Shown: positions 8,068 to 17,407, numbered from the stretch's first letter. The stretch: 64,000 nucleotides of DNA from an uncultured Bacteroidales bacterium (GCA_905234755.1 CAJOIT010000003.1:543331-607330); one strand, 5' to 3'. Program-made: numbers and translations. The notes: generated from the sequence alone by a model not told the origin.

Positions 8068-9312
8068 ATGGATAACAAGGTTAGACTTTATTCTGAAATA
8101 GGAAAACTCAATGCAGTTCTGCTTCATCGTCCGGGAATCGAGATTGAGCGCATGACTCCCGAAAATGCACACGAAGCATTGTACAGCGATATTTTAAACA
8201 AAAAGTTGGTTGATGGCGAGTATGCCAATTTCGAGGGCGTACTCTCGCGTTGGACTAAGACTTATCAGGTCGTCGATTTGCTTGCCGAAGTGCTTAAAAA
8301 TGAGACTGTAAAGAAAAATCTCGTGGAAACTTCCTGCCGTCTCGACGACTGCGGTTTCCTTTGCGAAGAACTTCTGTCGCACGACGAAAAGACTTTGGCA
8401 CGCGAACTCGTTGAAGGCTTTGAATATAGGAGAGGAGTTGACCCGCAGAAGTATGAAGATGAACGCTACATCCTCAAGCCTTTGTACAACCTTTTCTTTA
8501 CACGCGATGCTGCATCATCGATGTACGATATGCTTCTGATGAACACTATGTCGTTCAAGGTGCGTATGCGCGAAAACATTATCTACCGTGCAATTTTCGA
8601 GAACTATTTCGGATGCGAGTCGATAAATGCTGGCGAGTGGGAGCCGACAGCACGCACCGAAGGCGGCGATGTGCTGATTGCCCGCGACGACACCTTGTTC
8701 ATCGGTAATGGTATCAGAACCAATAAGAAAGGCATTGAATTTCTAGCCGAATATTTTAAGGTTCGCAAACCTAAGTTCAACATTCTTGTTCAGGAATTGC
8801 CCGAAACGCCCGAGTCGTTTATTCATCTCGACATGGTGTTCACCTTCCTCGACAAGGACCGTTGCATGATGTTCGAACCTCTTATCCGTAAAAACGCAAA
8901 GTATTCGCACTTGCAGACCACTCATATTGAGATAGATAACGGAAAAATCACATATCACCAGAAGCCGAATTTCCTGCAAGGCGCACGCGATTTGGGCTTC
9001 GACCTTAATCCTGTCGTATGCGGTGGCGACGATGCTTGGACACAGCAGCGCGAACAGTGGCACAGCGGTGCAAACTTCTTTGCTTTGGGCGAAGGCAAGG
9101 TCATTGGTTACGAGCGCAACTGGAAGACCATTGAGGCTCTCGACAAGGCAGGTTTTGCCGTGCTTAAGGCAGCTGATGTCTGCAAGGGTACGGTTGATAT
9201 GCACAACTACGAAAAGTTTGTCGTAGCCTTTGCCGGCAGCGAACTTCCCCGTGGCGGTGGTGGTGCAAGGTGCATGACCATGCCGATAAATAGAGAAGAA
9301 GTGAAGTGGTAA
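8068..9312 (+). CDS. arcA: Arginine deiminase
   Basis: A 414-residue cytosolic enzyme of the guanidino-group-modifying superfamily, hydrolysing arginine to citrulline and ammonia. The active-site signposts are present in order: LLHRPG near the N-end, FTRDAA (catalytic Asp), ARTEGGDVL, FIHLDMVF (catalytic His), and the C-terminal nucleophile segment GGGARCMTMPINR. Length matches bacterial ArcA. No ornithine carbamoyltransferase, carbamate kinase or arginine/ornithine antiporter is adjacent, so this is not a classical arc operon. It could serve nitrogen release or acid tolerance. A free-standing paralogue acting on a related guanidine cannot be excluded. Confidence 0.85.
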   Translation: MDNKVRLYSEIGKLNAVLLHRPGIEIERMTPENAHEALYSDILNKKLVDGEYANFEGVLSRWTKTYQVVDLLAEVLKNETVKKNLVETSCRLDDCGFLCEELLSHDEKTLARELVEGFEYRRGVDPQKYEDERYILKPLYNLFFTRDAASSMYDMLLMNTMSFKVRMRENIIYRAIFENYFGCESINAGEWEPTARTEGGDVLIARDDTLFIGNGIRTNKKGIEFLAEYFKVRKPKFNILVQELPETPESFIHLDMVFTFLDKDRCMMFEPLIRKNAKYSHLQTTHIEIDNGKITYHQKPNFLQGARDLGFDLNPVVCGGDDAWTQQREQWHSGANFFALGEGKVIGYERNWKTIEALDKAGFAVLKAADVCKGTVDMHNYEKFVVAFAGSELPRGGGGARCMTMPINREEVKW

Positions 9313-9348
9313 AGGGATTTACGATTTTAGAATTACGATTTACGATTT

Positions 9349-9384
9349 AAATGTAGCGGCGCAATGCATTGCACCGCTACATTT
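9349..9384. repeat. 36-bp near-perfect palindrome in a gene-free stretch
   Basis: AAATGTAGCGG at 9349-9359, the self-complementary GCAATGCATTGC at 9361-9372 and CCGCTACATTT at 9374-9384 form a palindrome with one mismatch (9360/9373). It is preceded by ATTTACGATTTACGATTT runs that recur at 44822. It may act as a bidirectional terminator or be a dispersed repeat. The rest of 9313-9672 holds no gene I can support. Confidence 0.7.
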
Positions 9385-9672
9385 TCAATTTACGACATAT
9401 AGGAATGCACGATTTGTAATCCCTATTTTGTTTAATACAAAAAACAAAATAGAAACCTACATTTCGGAAATGTGTGTTTCTGTTTGTAATAATTTGTGGT
9501 TTAGTGCGTTTCAGTGGGTGCGTGTGCGTTAATAAAAATCCAACAAATTTTCTCATTCTCCACTAATATATCCCCAAATTTTGTAAATTAGCATCGAAAA
9601 ATTGTAGTCTTGTAGAAAGAAGTAAATTATGCGAATAGTTTAAATATATTAATGTAATCAGAGTAAAAATTA

Positions 9673-9680
9673 TAAATTTG
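9673..9680 (+). promoter_or_regulatory. Promoter -7 box upstream of mcrBC
   Basis: TAAATTTG matches TAnnTTTG. It leaves a leader of about 100 bases containing a purine-rich run at 9719-9735. No good -33 TTTG at 19 bases was found, so the site may be weak. Confidence 0.45.
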
Positions 9681-9784
9681 CAAGGTCATTATCTTCCGAT
9701 TCTGTTTTACGGATTTCGGCAGAGGAGGGGGAGGATGATGTGTAATTGTAAAAAACAGAAGTCTCTAATAAAATTTAATATATT

Positions 9785-11707
9785 ATGGCAGAACAAAAAA
9801 ATAATGAAGGAAGACACACAAAAATTACAATAGGTGATAACAAGTCCATTTATCCAATTTTTGACAAATTAATAGAAACGACTATCTTGGAACATAAATC
9901 ACTTGTCACTGATTATGATGAAAATATTTTCACTCCAGAAAATTTCAAAAAGATAATAGAGGTTTATATCCAAGAACCAGATACAGGTGACGGTTCTTTC
10001 TCCGATAAGATTATAAAACAAATCGATAAGATAAATGATGATAATCTTCAAAAAGGAGCTTGCGAACATATTATAACCAATCTCCTATATTTAAGAGATA
10101 TGGCTAATGATGGTATTTCAAAAGAAACAAAATCTAAAAGGATAACTCCTTTCTCAATAAACTTAAAACAAAACCCCTTTGGTCTTCAATCCAATAATGA
10201 AGAAGATAAGAAACAACTTTTGTTTCCAACTGATGGTATAGCAAGTTACCGCACAGATAAATCAACTCATAACGATTTTGTAGAACTGATTTTGTTATAT
10301 GACTATTTGCTGAAAGAAGATGTGAAAGAGGTAAAAGATGTTCGTAATAAAATTAAAGATTGGATATTAAATGTTTCAGAAGTTAGGAGTAAATCGTTTA
10401 AACAATACGAAAATAATGGATTGAACGTGGATTCTCATCATCCGATTGACCATATGCTTTTGAATCTTTGTGAGCCAGATAAATATAGTGCTATTGCAAA
10501 TCTAGGCATAAAACAGAGAATAGCACTAGGCTTATATACTCTTTATACGGAAAGAAATAAAGAAGATGTCGAAAAAATGATGCCTTTTGATAAGGTTGAT
10601 GTAGTATTGAAAGAAATTTGTGAAAAAATACCCACCAAAAATGATATATGGTCTGATGTTTTATGGAAAGAGCCTTATGTTTTGCAATGGCAAGGCGGAT
10701 ATGTTGCAAACGCATACGAAATATTGACACAATACCAGAAACAGGTTATTCTCTACGGTGCGCCTGGTACAGGAAAAACATATTCGGCAGAACAGATTAT
10801 TAAAGAATTTATATATGGTGAAGAAAATAGTGGACTGCCTAAAAATGTTAAATTGGACGATTACAAATACAATGATAATTATGACTGGACGAATGAGGAT
10901 ACAAGTAACACGCTAAAACTAAATGGCAGTTGCGAAAATAAAAAAGTCATTTGGGAGATAGTACAGTTCAACCAGTCGTATTCTTACGAGGATTTTATAG
11001 AAGGTATGCGACCTATAAATGGTGGTGGGTTGAAATTGGTTGATGGTATCTTCAAACGGTTTGCAAAAGTTGCTAAGGATAATAATGGTAAAAAGTTCAT
11101 ATTCATCATAGATGAAATCAACCGTGGCAAGATTGATAAAATTTTCGGTGAATTACTCTATCTGCTGGAGTATAGAGATGAAAAATTACGGTTGCATTAT
11201 TCTAATGATGATTTCTCAATTCCCGAAAATGTTTATATCATAGGAACTATGAATACCGCAGACAAGAGCATTGCTTTGTTGGATGTTGCACTGCGCCGAC
11301 GCTTTTGGTTTGTGCGCTGTACTCCTCAAAGAGCCGTGTTATTAAAAGAATTTGGCATAACTGATTCTAACATCACGATAAACGAAGATGATGAGCCTGG
11401 AAATGTCAAAAAATTGGCAGTAGGGTTGTTTGATTGGCTTAATAAGCAATTGGACAGTATTGGTAGTGATGCTGACGAATTGAAAATTGGACATTCATAT
11501 TTTCTCAAATTGAAACAAAAGAATAAAGACCAGGATATAACTTTCTCTGATTTAAAAAACATTTGGTTCTATTCTATTGTGCCGTTAATTGAAGAATACT
11601 GCGGATTTGACAAAACACGTGTTGAAGGACTATTAAAGAGAGGTGACAAGAATCTGAGCAAAGAAAGTGATTTCATATTGAAAAATCTAAAAGGGAAATG
11701 GAACTGA
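9785..11707 (+). CDS. mcrB: McrB-like GTPase of a type IV restriction system
   Basis: 640 residues. The C-terminal AAA+ motor has Walker A YGAPGTGKT at about residues 324-332, the McrB-typical block FNQSYSYEDFIEGMRP, Walker B FIIDEINRGKI, and the sensor/arginine-finger segment GTMNTADKSIALLDVALRRRF. In McrBC, this subunit recognises modified cytosine through its N-terminal domain and uses GTP to translocate. Here the N-terminal 310 residues are not a domain I recognise, so the modification specificity is open. It overlaps mcrC by 10 bases, indicating translational coupling. The gene pair is AT-richer than neighbours, consistent with horizontal transfer. Confidence 0.85.
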   Translation: MAEQKNNEGRHTKITIGDNKSIYPIFDKLIETTILEHKSLVTDYDENIFTPENFKKIIEVYIQEPDTGDGSFSDKIIKQIDKINDDNLQKGACEHIITNLLYLRDMANDGISKETKSKRITPFSINLKQNPFGLQSNNEEDKKQLLFPTDGIASYRTDKSTHNDFVELILLYDYLLKEDVKEVKDVRNKIKDWILNVSEVRSKSFKQYENNGLNVDSHHPIDHMLLNLCEPDKYSAIANLGIKQRIALGLYTLYTERNKEDVEKMMPFDKVDVVLKEICEKIPTKNDIWSDVLWKEPYVLQWQGGYVANAYEILTQYQKQVILYGAPGTGKTYSAEQIIKEFIYGEENSGLPKNVKLDDYKYNDNYDWTNEDTSNTLKLNGSCENKKVIWEIVQFNQSYSYEDFIEGMRPINGGGLKLVDGIFKRFAKVAKDNNGKKFIFIIDEINRGKIDKIFGELLYLLEYRDEKLRLHYSNDDFSIPENVYIIGTMNTADKSIALLDVALRRRFWFVRCTPQRAVLLKEFGITDSNITINEDDEPGNVKKLAVGLFDWLNKQLDSIGSDADELKIGHSYFLKLKQKNKDQDITFSDLKNIWFYSIVPLIEEYCGFDKTRVEGLLKRGDKNLSKESDFILKNLKGKWN

Positions 11708-13401
11708 TTTTGACCGAATGGCTTGGTGCTGATGGGAGTTTTGTTTCTCTGTCGGATGACCGCATTTTAGAATTAAATGCGGATATTGTTTTTGAGCAAT
11801 TCTTTAATGAACTTTTGGTAACTCCACGTGTTTTTCCTAAAACAATCCCCTCAAATCATAAAGATTTATTAAAGACTATAAAAACAGACAGCACCAAAGA
11901 GGATGATTGGGGAAATATTTACGCTACTTTCAAAACAAGAAAGGAATGTCAAATATTTGAAGATGCTATTCTTAAACTTATTAGTTGTAGGGATTGTACA
12001 AAAAATATTTTGAAAAAAAAATTAAAAGGAGCAGGAGTCGATTTGACACATCAAAATGAAATAAGTAGATATGATGTCTATAATTTTATTAAAGATGATT
12101 TCAAAATAAAGATACAAAAAATCGTCCATAATGAGAATTATAAAGAACAAATAATAAAAAAGATAACCGAGATTAACGACCGTCATAAAAATGGGGATGC
12201 AAACAAGAATCCGATTTGCGAAATCAAAAAGATAGGTGAGCAATATTTTATTTGGACTTACCAGTATGCTGCCGAATTTGAAGTCCATTTGGATAGTAAT
12301 GATTCTTTGAAAATACGAATTGAGCCAAGAAATATGATAACAGAAAAACATTATCATAGAATGCTTGAATCTGTTTTCAACTTTCAGGTGATGGATAGTA
12401 TTTCTGGACAAAAATCCAGCCATTTTATCTTGCTCTATCTTATGGCATTCCTAGGTCGGGTAGAGCAAACATTACAACGAGGCGTGTATCGTGAGTATGT
12501 TGACAGGGAAGAAAATTTGCATTATTTGAAAGAACGCCTGCTGATTGCCGACCATTTGAGAGAAAATCGTTTCTCTCCAGACAGAGTCTATTGTGCTTTT
12601 TCTGAATTGTCGGGTGATAACATCATAAATCAGACTATAAATCGAACTCTTAATCATGTAAAAAAAGCGTATTCAGATTCTGCCTTGCAGACTCGTATTC
12701 GAAAAATACAAAACCGATTAACTCCTGACGAACTTAGCGATGTCCCTGTAAGTTTGAACCGAATCAAGTCGTTGCATTACAATAGGGCGAACAAACCGTA
12801 TGAGGAAATAATGGGGTATTGCTACAATATTCTTCAAAACATTGGTGGCAGTTTCGGAAGCGCAGACAATTTAAAATATTCCGCATTTTATGTTGATATG
12901 AACGAATTGTTTGAAACATACATTGGGAATTTACTATCTAAAAAAGATTCTTCAGTTGATGGCATTAGTGCAATATGGAAAACAGTATGCAAAGTCGAAA
13001 ATATTGGCGAAGAAAATAACAATTGGGATGCTTATTATGTAGAGCCGCAGAATAGAGGTCGTTATTATTTGGCAGAAGACGGAGGTGCTTTCAATCAGGA
13101 AATCAGACCTGACTTTTTAATAAAGAAAAAGGAAGATGATTCAGTTGTCGCTGTACTTGATACGAAATACAAAAGACTTTTTGATAGACGAGATTTGCAT
13201 TATGGCATCCACCGTGAAGATATATACCAAGTCATAACATACGGCTATCGTTTTAATACGGACAAGATTTTTTTGATTTATCCAAAATCTCCTAATTATT
13301 CACAAGACAATTTAATTTCAATAACTATTCCTTCAAAAGAAGGTGATTCTAAGAAATTATACATTGCCTATGTCAATCTTTTAGAGGATAAAACTAAATA
13401 A
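11698..13401 (+). CDS. mcrC: McrC-like nuclease subunit
   Basis: 567 residues, starting inside the end of mcrB. The C-terminal part has a PD-(D/E)XK nuclease signature, RPDFLIKK followed by AVLDTKYKRL, and then HREDIYQVITYGYRF, as in McrC-family endonucleases. The N-terminal part (TEWLGADGSFVSLSD and following) would bind and stimulate the McrB hexamer. The protein is longer than E. coli McrC (about 350 residues), as in the larger McrC branch common in Bacteroidota. The complex would cut DNA with methylated or hydroxymethylated cytosines. Confidence 0.8.
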   Translation: MELILTEWLGADGSFVSLSDDRILELNADIVFEQFFNELLVTPRVFPKTIPSNHKDLLKTIKTDSTKEDDWGNIYATFKTRKECQIFEDAILKLISCRDCTKNILKKKLKGAGVDLTHQNEISRYDVYNFIKDDFKIKIQKIVHNENYKEQIIKKITEINDRHKNGDANKNPICEIKKIGEQYFIWTYQYAAEFEVHLDSNDSLKIRIEPRNMITEKHYHRMLESVFNFQVMDSISGQKSSHFILLYLMAFLGRVEQTLQRGVYREYVDREENLHYLKERLLIADHLRENRFSPDRVYCAFSELSGDNIINQTINRTLNHVKKAYSDSALQTRIRKIQNRLTPDELSDVPVSLNRIKSLHYNRANKPYEEIMGYCYNILQNIGGSFGSADNLKYSAFYVDMNELFETYIGNLLSKKDSSVDGISAIWKTVCKVENIGEENNNWDAYYVEPQNRGRYYLAEDGGAFNQEIRPDFLIKKKEDDSVVAVLDTKYKRLFDRRDLHYGIHREDIYQVITYGYRFNTDKIFLIYPKSPNYSQDNLISITIPSKEGDSKKLYIAYVNLLEDKTK

Positions 13402-13484
13402 CCACCAAATTTTAAATATATTATCACCACAAAATAAAACATTACACTTATGAGTTGTTACATAGTATTGGGACTTTCGACTAG

Positions 13485-13568
13485 GCGGCGCGTTATTCCT
13501 ACCAAACGGATGAAGACTATGTGCCATCACCGAAAAAATATGATGAAGATGACGACTTGCCGTTCTAA
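13485..13568 (+). pseudogene. Gene remnant ending in an SSB-like acidic tip
   Basis: An open frame after a TAG at 13482-13484 encodes 27 residues ending YDEDDDLPF before TAA at 13566. The hydrophobic-acidic DDDLPF end is the protein-interaction tip of bacterial single-stranded DNA-binding proteins and some related factors. There is no start codon in frame and the upstream frame is interrupted, so this looks like the 3' end of a decayed gene within the island. An overlapping ATG-initiated frame from 13450 gives a basic 43-residue peptide that I consider less likely. Confidence 0.45.
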
Positions 13569-13630
13569 AAAACTTAAACTTTGAACCTTGAACTATTGAA
13601 CTTTGAACGTTAAACAAGAAACGATTGTAT

Positions 13631-15238
13631 ATGGCATATTCTGCAAAGGGACTCTCAAAATCACGCTACACGGCATATTGCCAGTGTCCGAAATTATTGT
13701 GGCTCAAGGTAAACAAACCAGAAGAAGCAACTGAGAACGTGGCTGTTGAAGCTCGTTTCGAGCAGGGCAACAATGTCGGCGACCTTGCTATGGGGCTTTT
13801 CGGCGACTTCAAGGAAGCACACGCCGAGAAATCCGATGGCAGACTCGACCTTGCCACAATGGCAAGCCAGACGCGCCAATGGATGGAGGAGGGCGTGGAG
13901 AACATCTGCGAGGCTTCGTTTACATACGAGCGAAATCACGTATTGGAGAATCTGTTTTCCGATTCGGACAGACCGCTTGTAACGGCGTGGAAGGAATCGC
14001 ATTATTGCGCTGTGGATATACTTAGGAAAAACGGAGATGGCTGGGATATCTACGAGGTAAAAAGTTCAAGTTTTCCGGAATGTGACGGCGAGGAGACCAG
14101 ATTGGAAAAGTATGCCCCCGACATAGCTTATCAGAAATGGGTGCTTTCGCAGTGTGGTGTAAAGGTTATCAATACATATCTTGTCTGTCTTAACAGCGAC
14201 TATGTTCGGCAGGGTGAACTCGACTTGCAGAAGCTTTTTGTCATTATTGATATGAAGGCTCTGGTAGAAAAGGAATATTCAAAAGTCCATAGGCAGGTTT
14301 CACGGGCGTCGAGTTTGCTAAATAGCGAAACAGAACCATCGGCTGAACTTTCTAAGAACTGTATGAAGCCATACGCTTGTGCCTTCTGGGACTATTGCAA
14401 GCGGCTGCATAATGTACCGCAGGACAAGCCCACGGTTTTCGACCTTTATAGGATGAACTTCAAGAAGAAGTTGGAACACTATAATGCAGGCAGGTTGACA
14501 TTTGAGGAACTGCGAAACGAAAAGCTGACCGATAAGCAGCAGATGCAGGTGGAATGTACGCTGAACCATACCGAGCACATTGATAGGGAAGGTATCCGTG
14601 ATTTTCTGTCGCAGCTGAGTTATCCGCTTTATTTCCTTGATTTTGAAACCTTGCAGCAGGCGGTTCCGCAGTACGTTGGGCAGAAACCTTACCAGCAGAT
14701 TACATTCCAGTATTCGCTTCATATCAAGGAGAGTGCCGATGCTCCATATCAGCACAAGGAGTTTCTTGCGCCCGGCGATGGCACCGACCCGCGCAGAGCC
14801 TTGGCAGAACAACTTTGTCGCGACATTCCTATGGATGTCTGCATATTGGCCTACAACAAGGGCTTCGAGTGTGGTCGCATCAGGGAGTTGGCTATGCTGT
14901 ATCCCGACCTTGCTGCACATCTGTTCAACATCCGCGAACACATACAGGATTTGCTTGTTCCTTTCCAGAATGGATGTTACTATGTTCCTGCAATGGGTGG
15001 CTCCTTCAGCATCAAGAGCGTTCTGCCAGCACTTTTCCCTGATGAACCATCGCTCAACTACCACAATCTCGATGAGCGTTGCCAGAACGGTGGCGATGCA
15101 ATGTCAATCTTTCCGCGCATTAAGGATATGCCGCCAGCCGAAGCCGCTGCCAGCCGCGAAGCCTTGCTCCGTTACTGCGAACTCGACACATGGGCAATGG
15201 TAAAGGTTTGGGAAAAATTAAAGGAAACGGTGGAGTGA
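13631..15238 (+). CDS. DUF2779 protein: Cas4-like nuclease fused to a 3'-5' exonuclease-like domain
   Basis: The start is taken at ATG 13631 (an in-frame TTG lies at 13625). 535 residues. The N-terminal half resembles Cas4/RecB-type nucleases: SKSRYTAYCQCPKLLWL (Cys17, Cys19), the catalytic AVDILRK...YEVKSSS segment, and a later CAFWDYCKRL cysteine pair that may complete an Fe-S cluster. The C-terminal half looks like an RNase H-fold DEDD exonuclease: YFLDFETL, AYNKGFECGRIREL, and YCELDTWAMVKV. This order is that of DUF2779/TM0106-type proteins. Its position next to mcrBC suggests a defence or repair role, which is inference from context. Confidence 0.75.
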   Translation: MAYSAKGLSKSRYTAYCQCPKLLWLKVNKPEEATENVAVEARFEQGNNVGDLAMGLFGDFKEAHAEKSDGRLDLATMASQTRQWMEEGVENICEASFTYERNHVLENLFSDSDRPLVTAWKESHYCAVDILRKNGDGWDIYEVKSSSFPECDGEETRLEKYAPDIAYQKWVLSQCGVKVINTYLVCLNSDYVRQGELDLQKLFVIIDMKALVEKEYSKVHRQVSRASSLLNSETEPSAELSKNCMKPYACAFWDYCKRLHNVPQDKPTVFDLYRMNFKKKLEHYNAGRLTFEELRNEKLTDKQQMQVECTLNHTEHIDREGIRDFLSQLSYPLYFLDFETLQQAVPQYVGQKPYQQITFQYSLHIKESADAPYQHKEFLAPGDGTDPRRALAEQLCRDIPMDVCILAYNKGFECGRIRELAMLYPDLAAHLFNIREHIQDLLVPFQNGCYYVPAMGGSFSIKSVLPALFPDEPSLNYHNLDERCQNGGDAMSIFPRIKDMPPAEAAASREALLRYCELDTWAMVKVWEKLKETVE

Positions 15239-15352
15239 ATAGGCCGTAGGCGGTCACGTATTTCTGAGAAGACGTATTTCCTTGACCTTTTAAACAAATA
15301 CGAAGTGGAGCGGAGTATACCTTGATTGCCGCCTTGGCTGGTGAGCGTTAAG

Positions 15353-15448
15353 AAAATCGGAGAAACGGAGCGTAAAAAGTCAGTCTGTTTAAAGCTGTAG
15401 CATAGCGGAAGCAAGTTTCTGACTTTTAGCGGAGTGTAACCGATTTTT
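15353..15448. repeat. Nested inverted repeat, possible structured RNA or cruciform
   Basis: Two nested arm pairs: outer AAAATCGG (15353-15360) with CCGATTTT (15440-15447), inner AAAAGTCAG (15375-15383) with CTGACTTTT (15419-15427). The flanks add AGTCTG/CAGACT (about 15382 and 15456). The sequence between the arms has GGAG/CGGAAG-rich tracts and no open frame of note. The whole 15239-15599 gap holds no gene I can support. Confidence 0.65.
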
Positions 15449-15480
15449 AGCGAAGCAGACTCAGCGGACATGGTTTTTGT

Positions 15481-15504
15481 TTACTTTTTGCCAACAAAAA
15501 GTAA
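15481..15504. terminator. Perfect 10-bp hairpin
   Basis: TTACTTTTTG at 15481-15490 pairs with CAAAAAGTAA at 15495-15504 around the loop CCAA. It could serve as a terminator-like or repeat-borne structure. It stands just downstream of the nested inverted repeat and may belong to the same element. Confidence 0.5.
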
Positions 15505-15599
15505 AAGCCTCCGCGGCTTGAGCGGAATAAATATTGAACACTAAATTTTAGTTCTTTCTTAAATATATTATAACTGTAATAATTTTAATAATACTGATT

Positions 15600-15839
15600 A
15601 TGAAAGTTATAGTACACACTTTAGACATAACGATGGAATACATCAAATGGTATCATAAGGTTATACCATCAAACAAACATTACAGAGAAATTCGTATGAA
15701 AGATTATTCCAAATATGGCGATCCGAAAGAACTACCAGTTATTTATGGAATTGGCTTCATTTCTGATAATGAATTAGATCCGTTATTCACTGAATTCAAG
15801 GAAAAATTCCAGAATCTCAAATATAGAATTGAGGAATAG
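15600..15839 (+). CDS. Small protein, function unknown
   Basis: 79 residues, no signal peptide or membrane segment, rich in Tyr and Lys. No family recognised. A supporting point is the clean ATG with an A-rich upstream stretch and a frame intact for its whole length in AT-rich DNA. It sits alone between the inverted-repeat region and another orphan gene, in what looks like accessory DNA. Confidence 0.4.
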   Translation: MKVIVHTLDITMEYIKWYHKVIPSNKHYREIRMKDYSKYGDPKELPVIYGIGFISDNELDPLFTEFKEKFQNLKYRIEE

Positions 15840-15894
15840 ATATAACTGTTTCTTATGGTCTTGCATTGCGCCCGCTACAAATCATTAACAATCT

Positions 15895-16557
15895 ATGAGA
15901 ACTATTTTTGAATTAGTCAGAATTACAACCAACAGCAAAAGTCGTTATCCTGTCCGTAAAACTCGAAAGTGGGATATGGGCTTTTTCTCGACTTTGGCAA
16001 AGGCAGAGAAACAAATACGCGAGGATGTCAAGATTTGTCGAGCAGGGGAGAGTGAACAGATGATGCACATTGCCGAGGATGATGTCTTGGCATACAAAAT
16101 AACCGAGCGAGAATTGGATGAAGAGCAAGGGGAAAATATTCAGTCCGTTCGTACCTACACTGCCGATGGGCAGCCCAACGATAAGTGCTTGCTTGACCAC
16201 AAATGCGAGCGGCATTTCGAAGGTCGTCCGTCAGAACAGATTCGCTTCCGTCCGGGCGACATCGTTGAGGTGATTGACGAGAGGCATGCGGAACTATGTG
16301 TCGTTGAACACGCTCGGCCGACTGAAGATGATTACAAACGATTCTGTAATCGTTGTCAGGAAAAGTACAATGAAATTCCGTTCCATTGGGATTACAGCGA
16401 TGACAGTTATCTGGTTGAATCGTTCGGCGAAGGTGATACGCATTTTCATCCTCTGTCACCGTATGTTTTCAACCCAACTAAGCCTGTATCTAAGGCGTTG
16501 AAAGACAAGTTTAAGTCAAAGTATGAAGAAATACTTGCCCGTTATGGTAAACATTGA
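15895..16557 (+). CDS. Hypothetical protein, 220 residues
   Basis: Likely a soluble cytosolic protein; no signal or membrane segment. The middle contains FRPGDIVEVIDERHAELCVVEHARPT, which reads like a small SH3-like beta-barrel (a pattern seen in nucleic-acid or KOW-like folds, not diagnostic). Cysteines in HKCERHF and FCNRCQEKY could bind a metal. It converges on the minus-strand gene at 16566 with only 8 bases between. Codon use is closer to the host core genes than that of mcrBC. Confidence 0.55.
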   Translation: MRTIFELVRITTNSKSRYPVRKTRKWDMGFFSTLAKAEKQIREDVKICRAGESEQMMHIAEDDVLAYKITERELDEEQGENIQSVRTYTADGQPNDKCLLDHKCERHFEGRPSEQIRFRPGDIVEVIDERHAELCVVEHARPTEDDYKRFCNRCQEKYNEIPFHWDYSDDSYLVESFGEGDTHFHPLSPYVFNPTKPVSKALKDKFKSKYEEILARYGKH

Positions 16558-16565
16558 TAGCATAT

Positions 16566-17402
16566 TTATTTTTCACTGTCGTACCAACTTCCAAATGATG
16601 CTTCCGATTCATTTGTAGTGAATTTTCCATCGCTGTCAATCCAGCCCCATTTCCCATTAAGCAGAACACGAGTATATTCTTCCGAGTTGATAGATGCGTC
16701 ATCAAATATAGGTTGTGTATAGATGTCGCCCCACAGAAAGCCGATTTTGCCATCCTTCACCACTAGTATGGCGCCATCAGGGTCCTGCATTGAATAGACC
16801 TCGTCCAAGTCGATAGGAGTGGACTCGGAGCCATTGTTTCCATCAAGGATGCCCATCTTGCCGTTTTCTACAGCCACAAAATAGTCGATATACGACCAGA
16901 AATAGCGGTAAATGCGTTCGTAGCCCTTGGTTAAAAGTTGCTGTTTCTTGATGTCGTACAGAAAATAACGGCTATTTAGGATAACTGGAATCAAGTTGGT
17001 TCGTTCGAAGCAAGTGTAGAGTTCTGGGAAATCATCGAATTGTGGTTCTATTAGAGCCTTTCCGCACACATCGCGAAGTCCTTTCTTTCCGTTGCCGCCT
17101 GTGAAAATCTGGTCGCGCATATCGAGGTGCGTTCTGCGGAATTTGTTCTCTATTTTCGAATATTTTTCGACTTCCTCTGAGGTGTATTTCCTCTCCAATC
17201 GCGAAGACATACCTCCGTAATAACATTTGCGTATATGTCGCGCTTCAATGTATTCCTTGGCTGCTTGCACATCAGGCACAGTACATTCTACATAGCAATT
17301 ACGACCACAAATCCAGTCGTGCCACATGCCGTACAGAGCTTTTTGGTTGGCTTTCTCTACTGTCCAGAGATAGAAGAGTTCGTTGTTGTTCATGTCGTGC
17401 AA
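16566..17402 (-). CDS. WG-repeat-like protein
   Basis: 278 residues without an obvious signal peptide. From about residue 110 onward it carries short repeats typical of WG (beta-propeller-like) proteins: GKKGLRDVCGKALIEPQFDD, ENGKMGILDGN, KDGKIGFLWGDIYTQPIFDD and NGKWGWIDSDG. The N-terminal 100 residues are of unknown type (FYLWTVEKANQKALYGMWHDW). WG-repeat proteins are often ligand- or protein-binding and frequently sit in accessory or toxin/immunity loci. No partner can be named. It probably forms an operon with the gene at 17408-17821, which ends just upstream of its start. Confidence 0.6.
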   Translation of the reverse strand: MHDMNNNELFYLWTVEKANQKALYGMWHDWICGRNCYVECTVPDVQAAKEYIEARHIRKCYYGGMSSRLERKYTSEEVEKYSKIENKFRRTHLDMRDQIFTGGNGKKGLRDVCGKALIEPQFDDFPELYTCFERTNLIPVILNSRYFLYDIKKQQLLTKGYERIYRYFWSYIDYFVAVENGKMGILDGNNGSESTPIDLDEVYSMQDPDGAILVVKDGKIGFLWGDIYTQPIFDDASINSEEYTRVLLNGKWGWIDSDGKFTTNESEASFGSWYDSEK

Positions 17403-17407
17403 TTGTG

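Noticed and set aside
8068..9312. Classical arc operon
   Set aside because: Only the arginine deiminase gene is present; no carbamoyltransferase, carbamate kinase or antiporter gene lies beside it.
13450..13581. Small basic ORF from ATG 13450
   Set aside because: The composition is implausible, and the overlapping frame has a recognisable SSB-type acidic end, so the region is better read as a gene remnant.
14318..15064. A 248-codon minus-strand frame within the DUF2779 gene
   Set aside because: No recognisable protein and no promoter; mirror of a coding frame on the plus strand.
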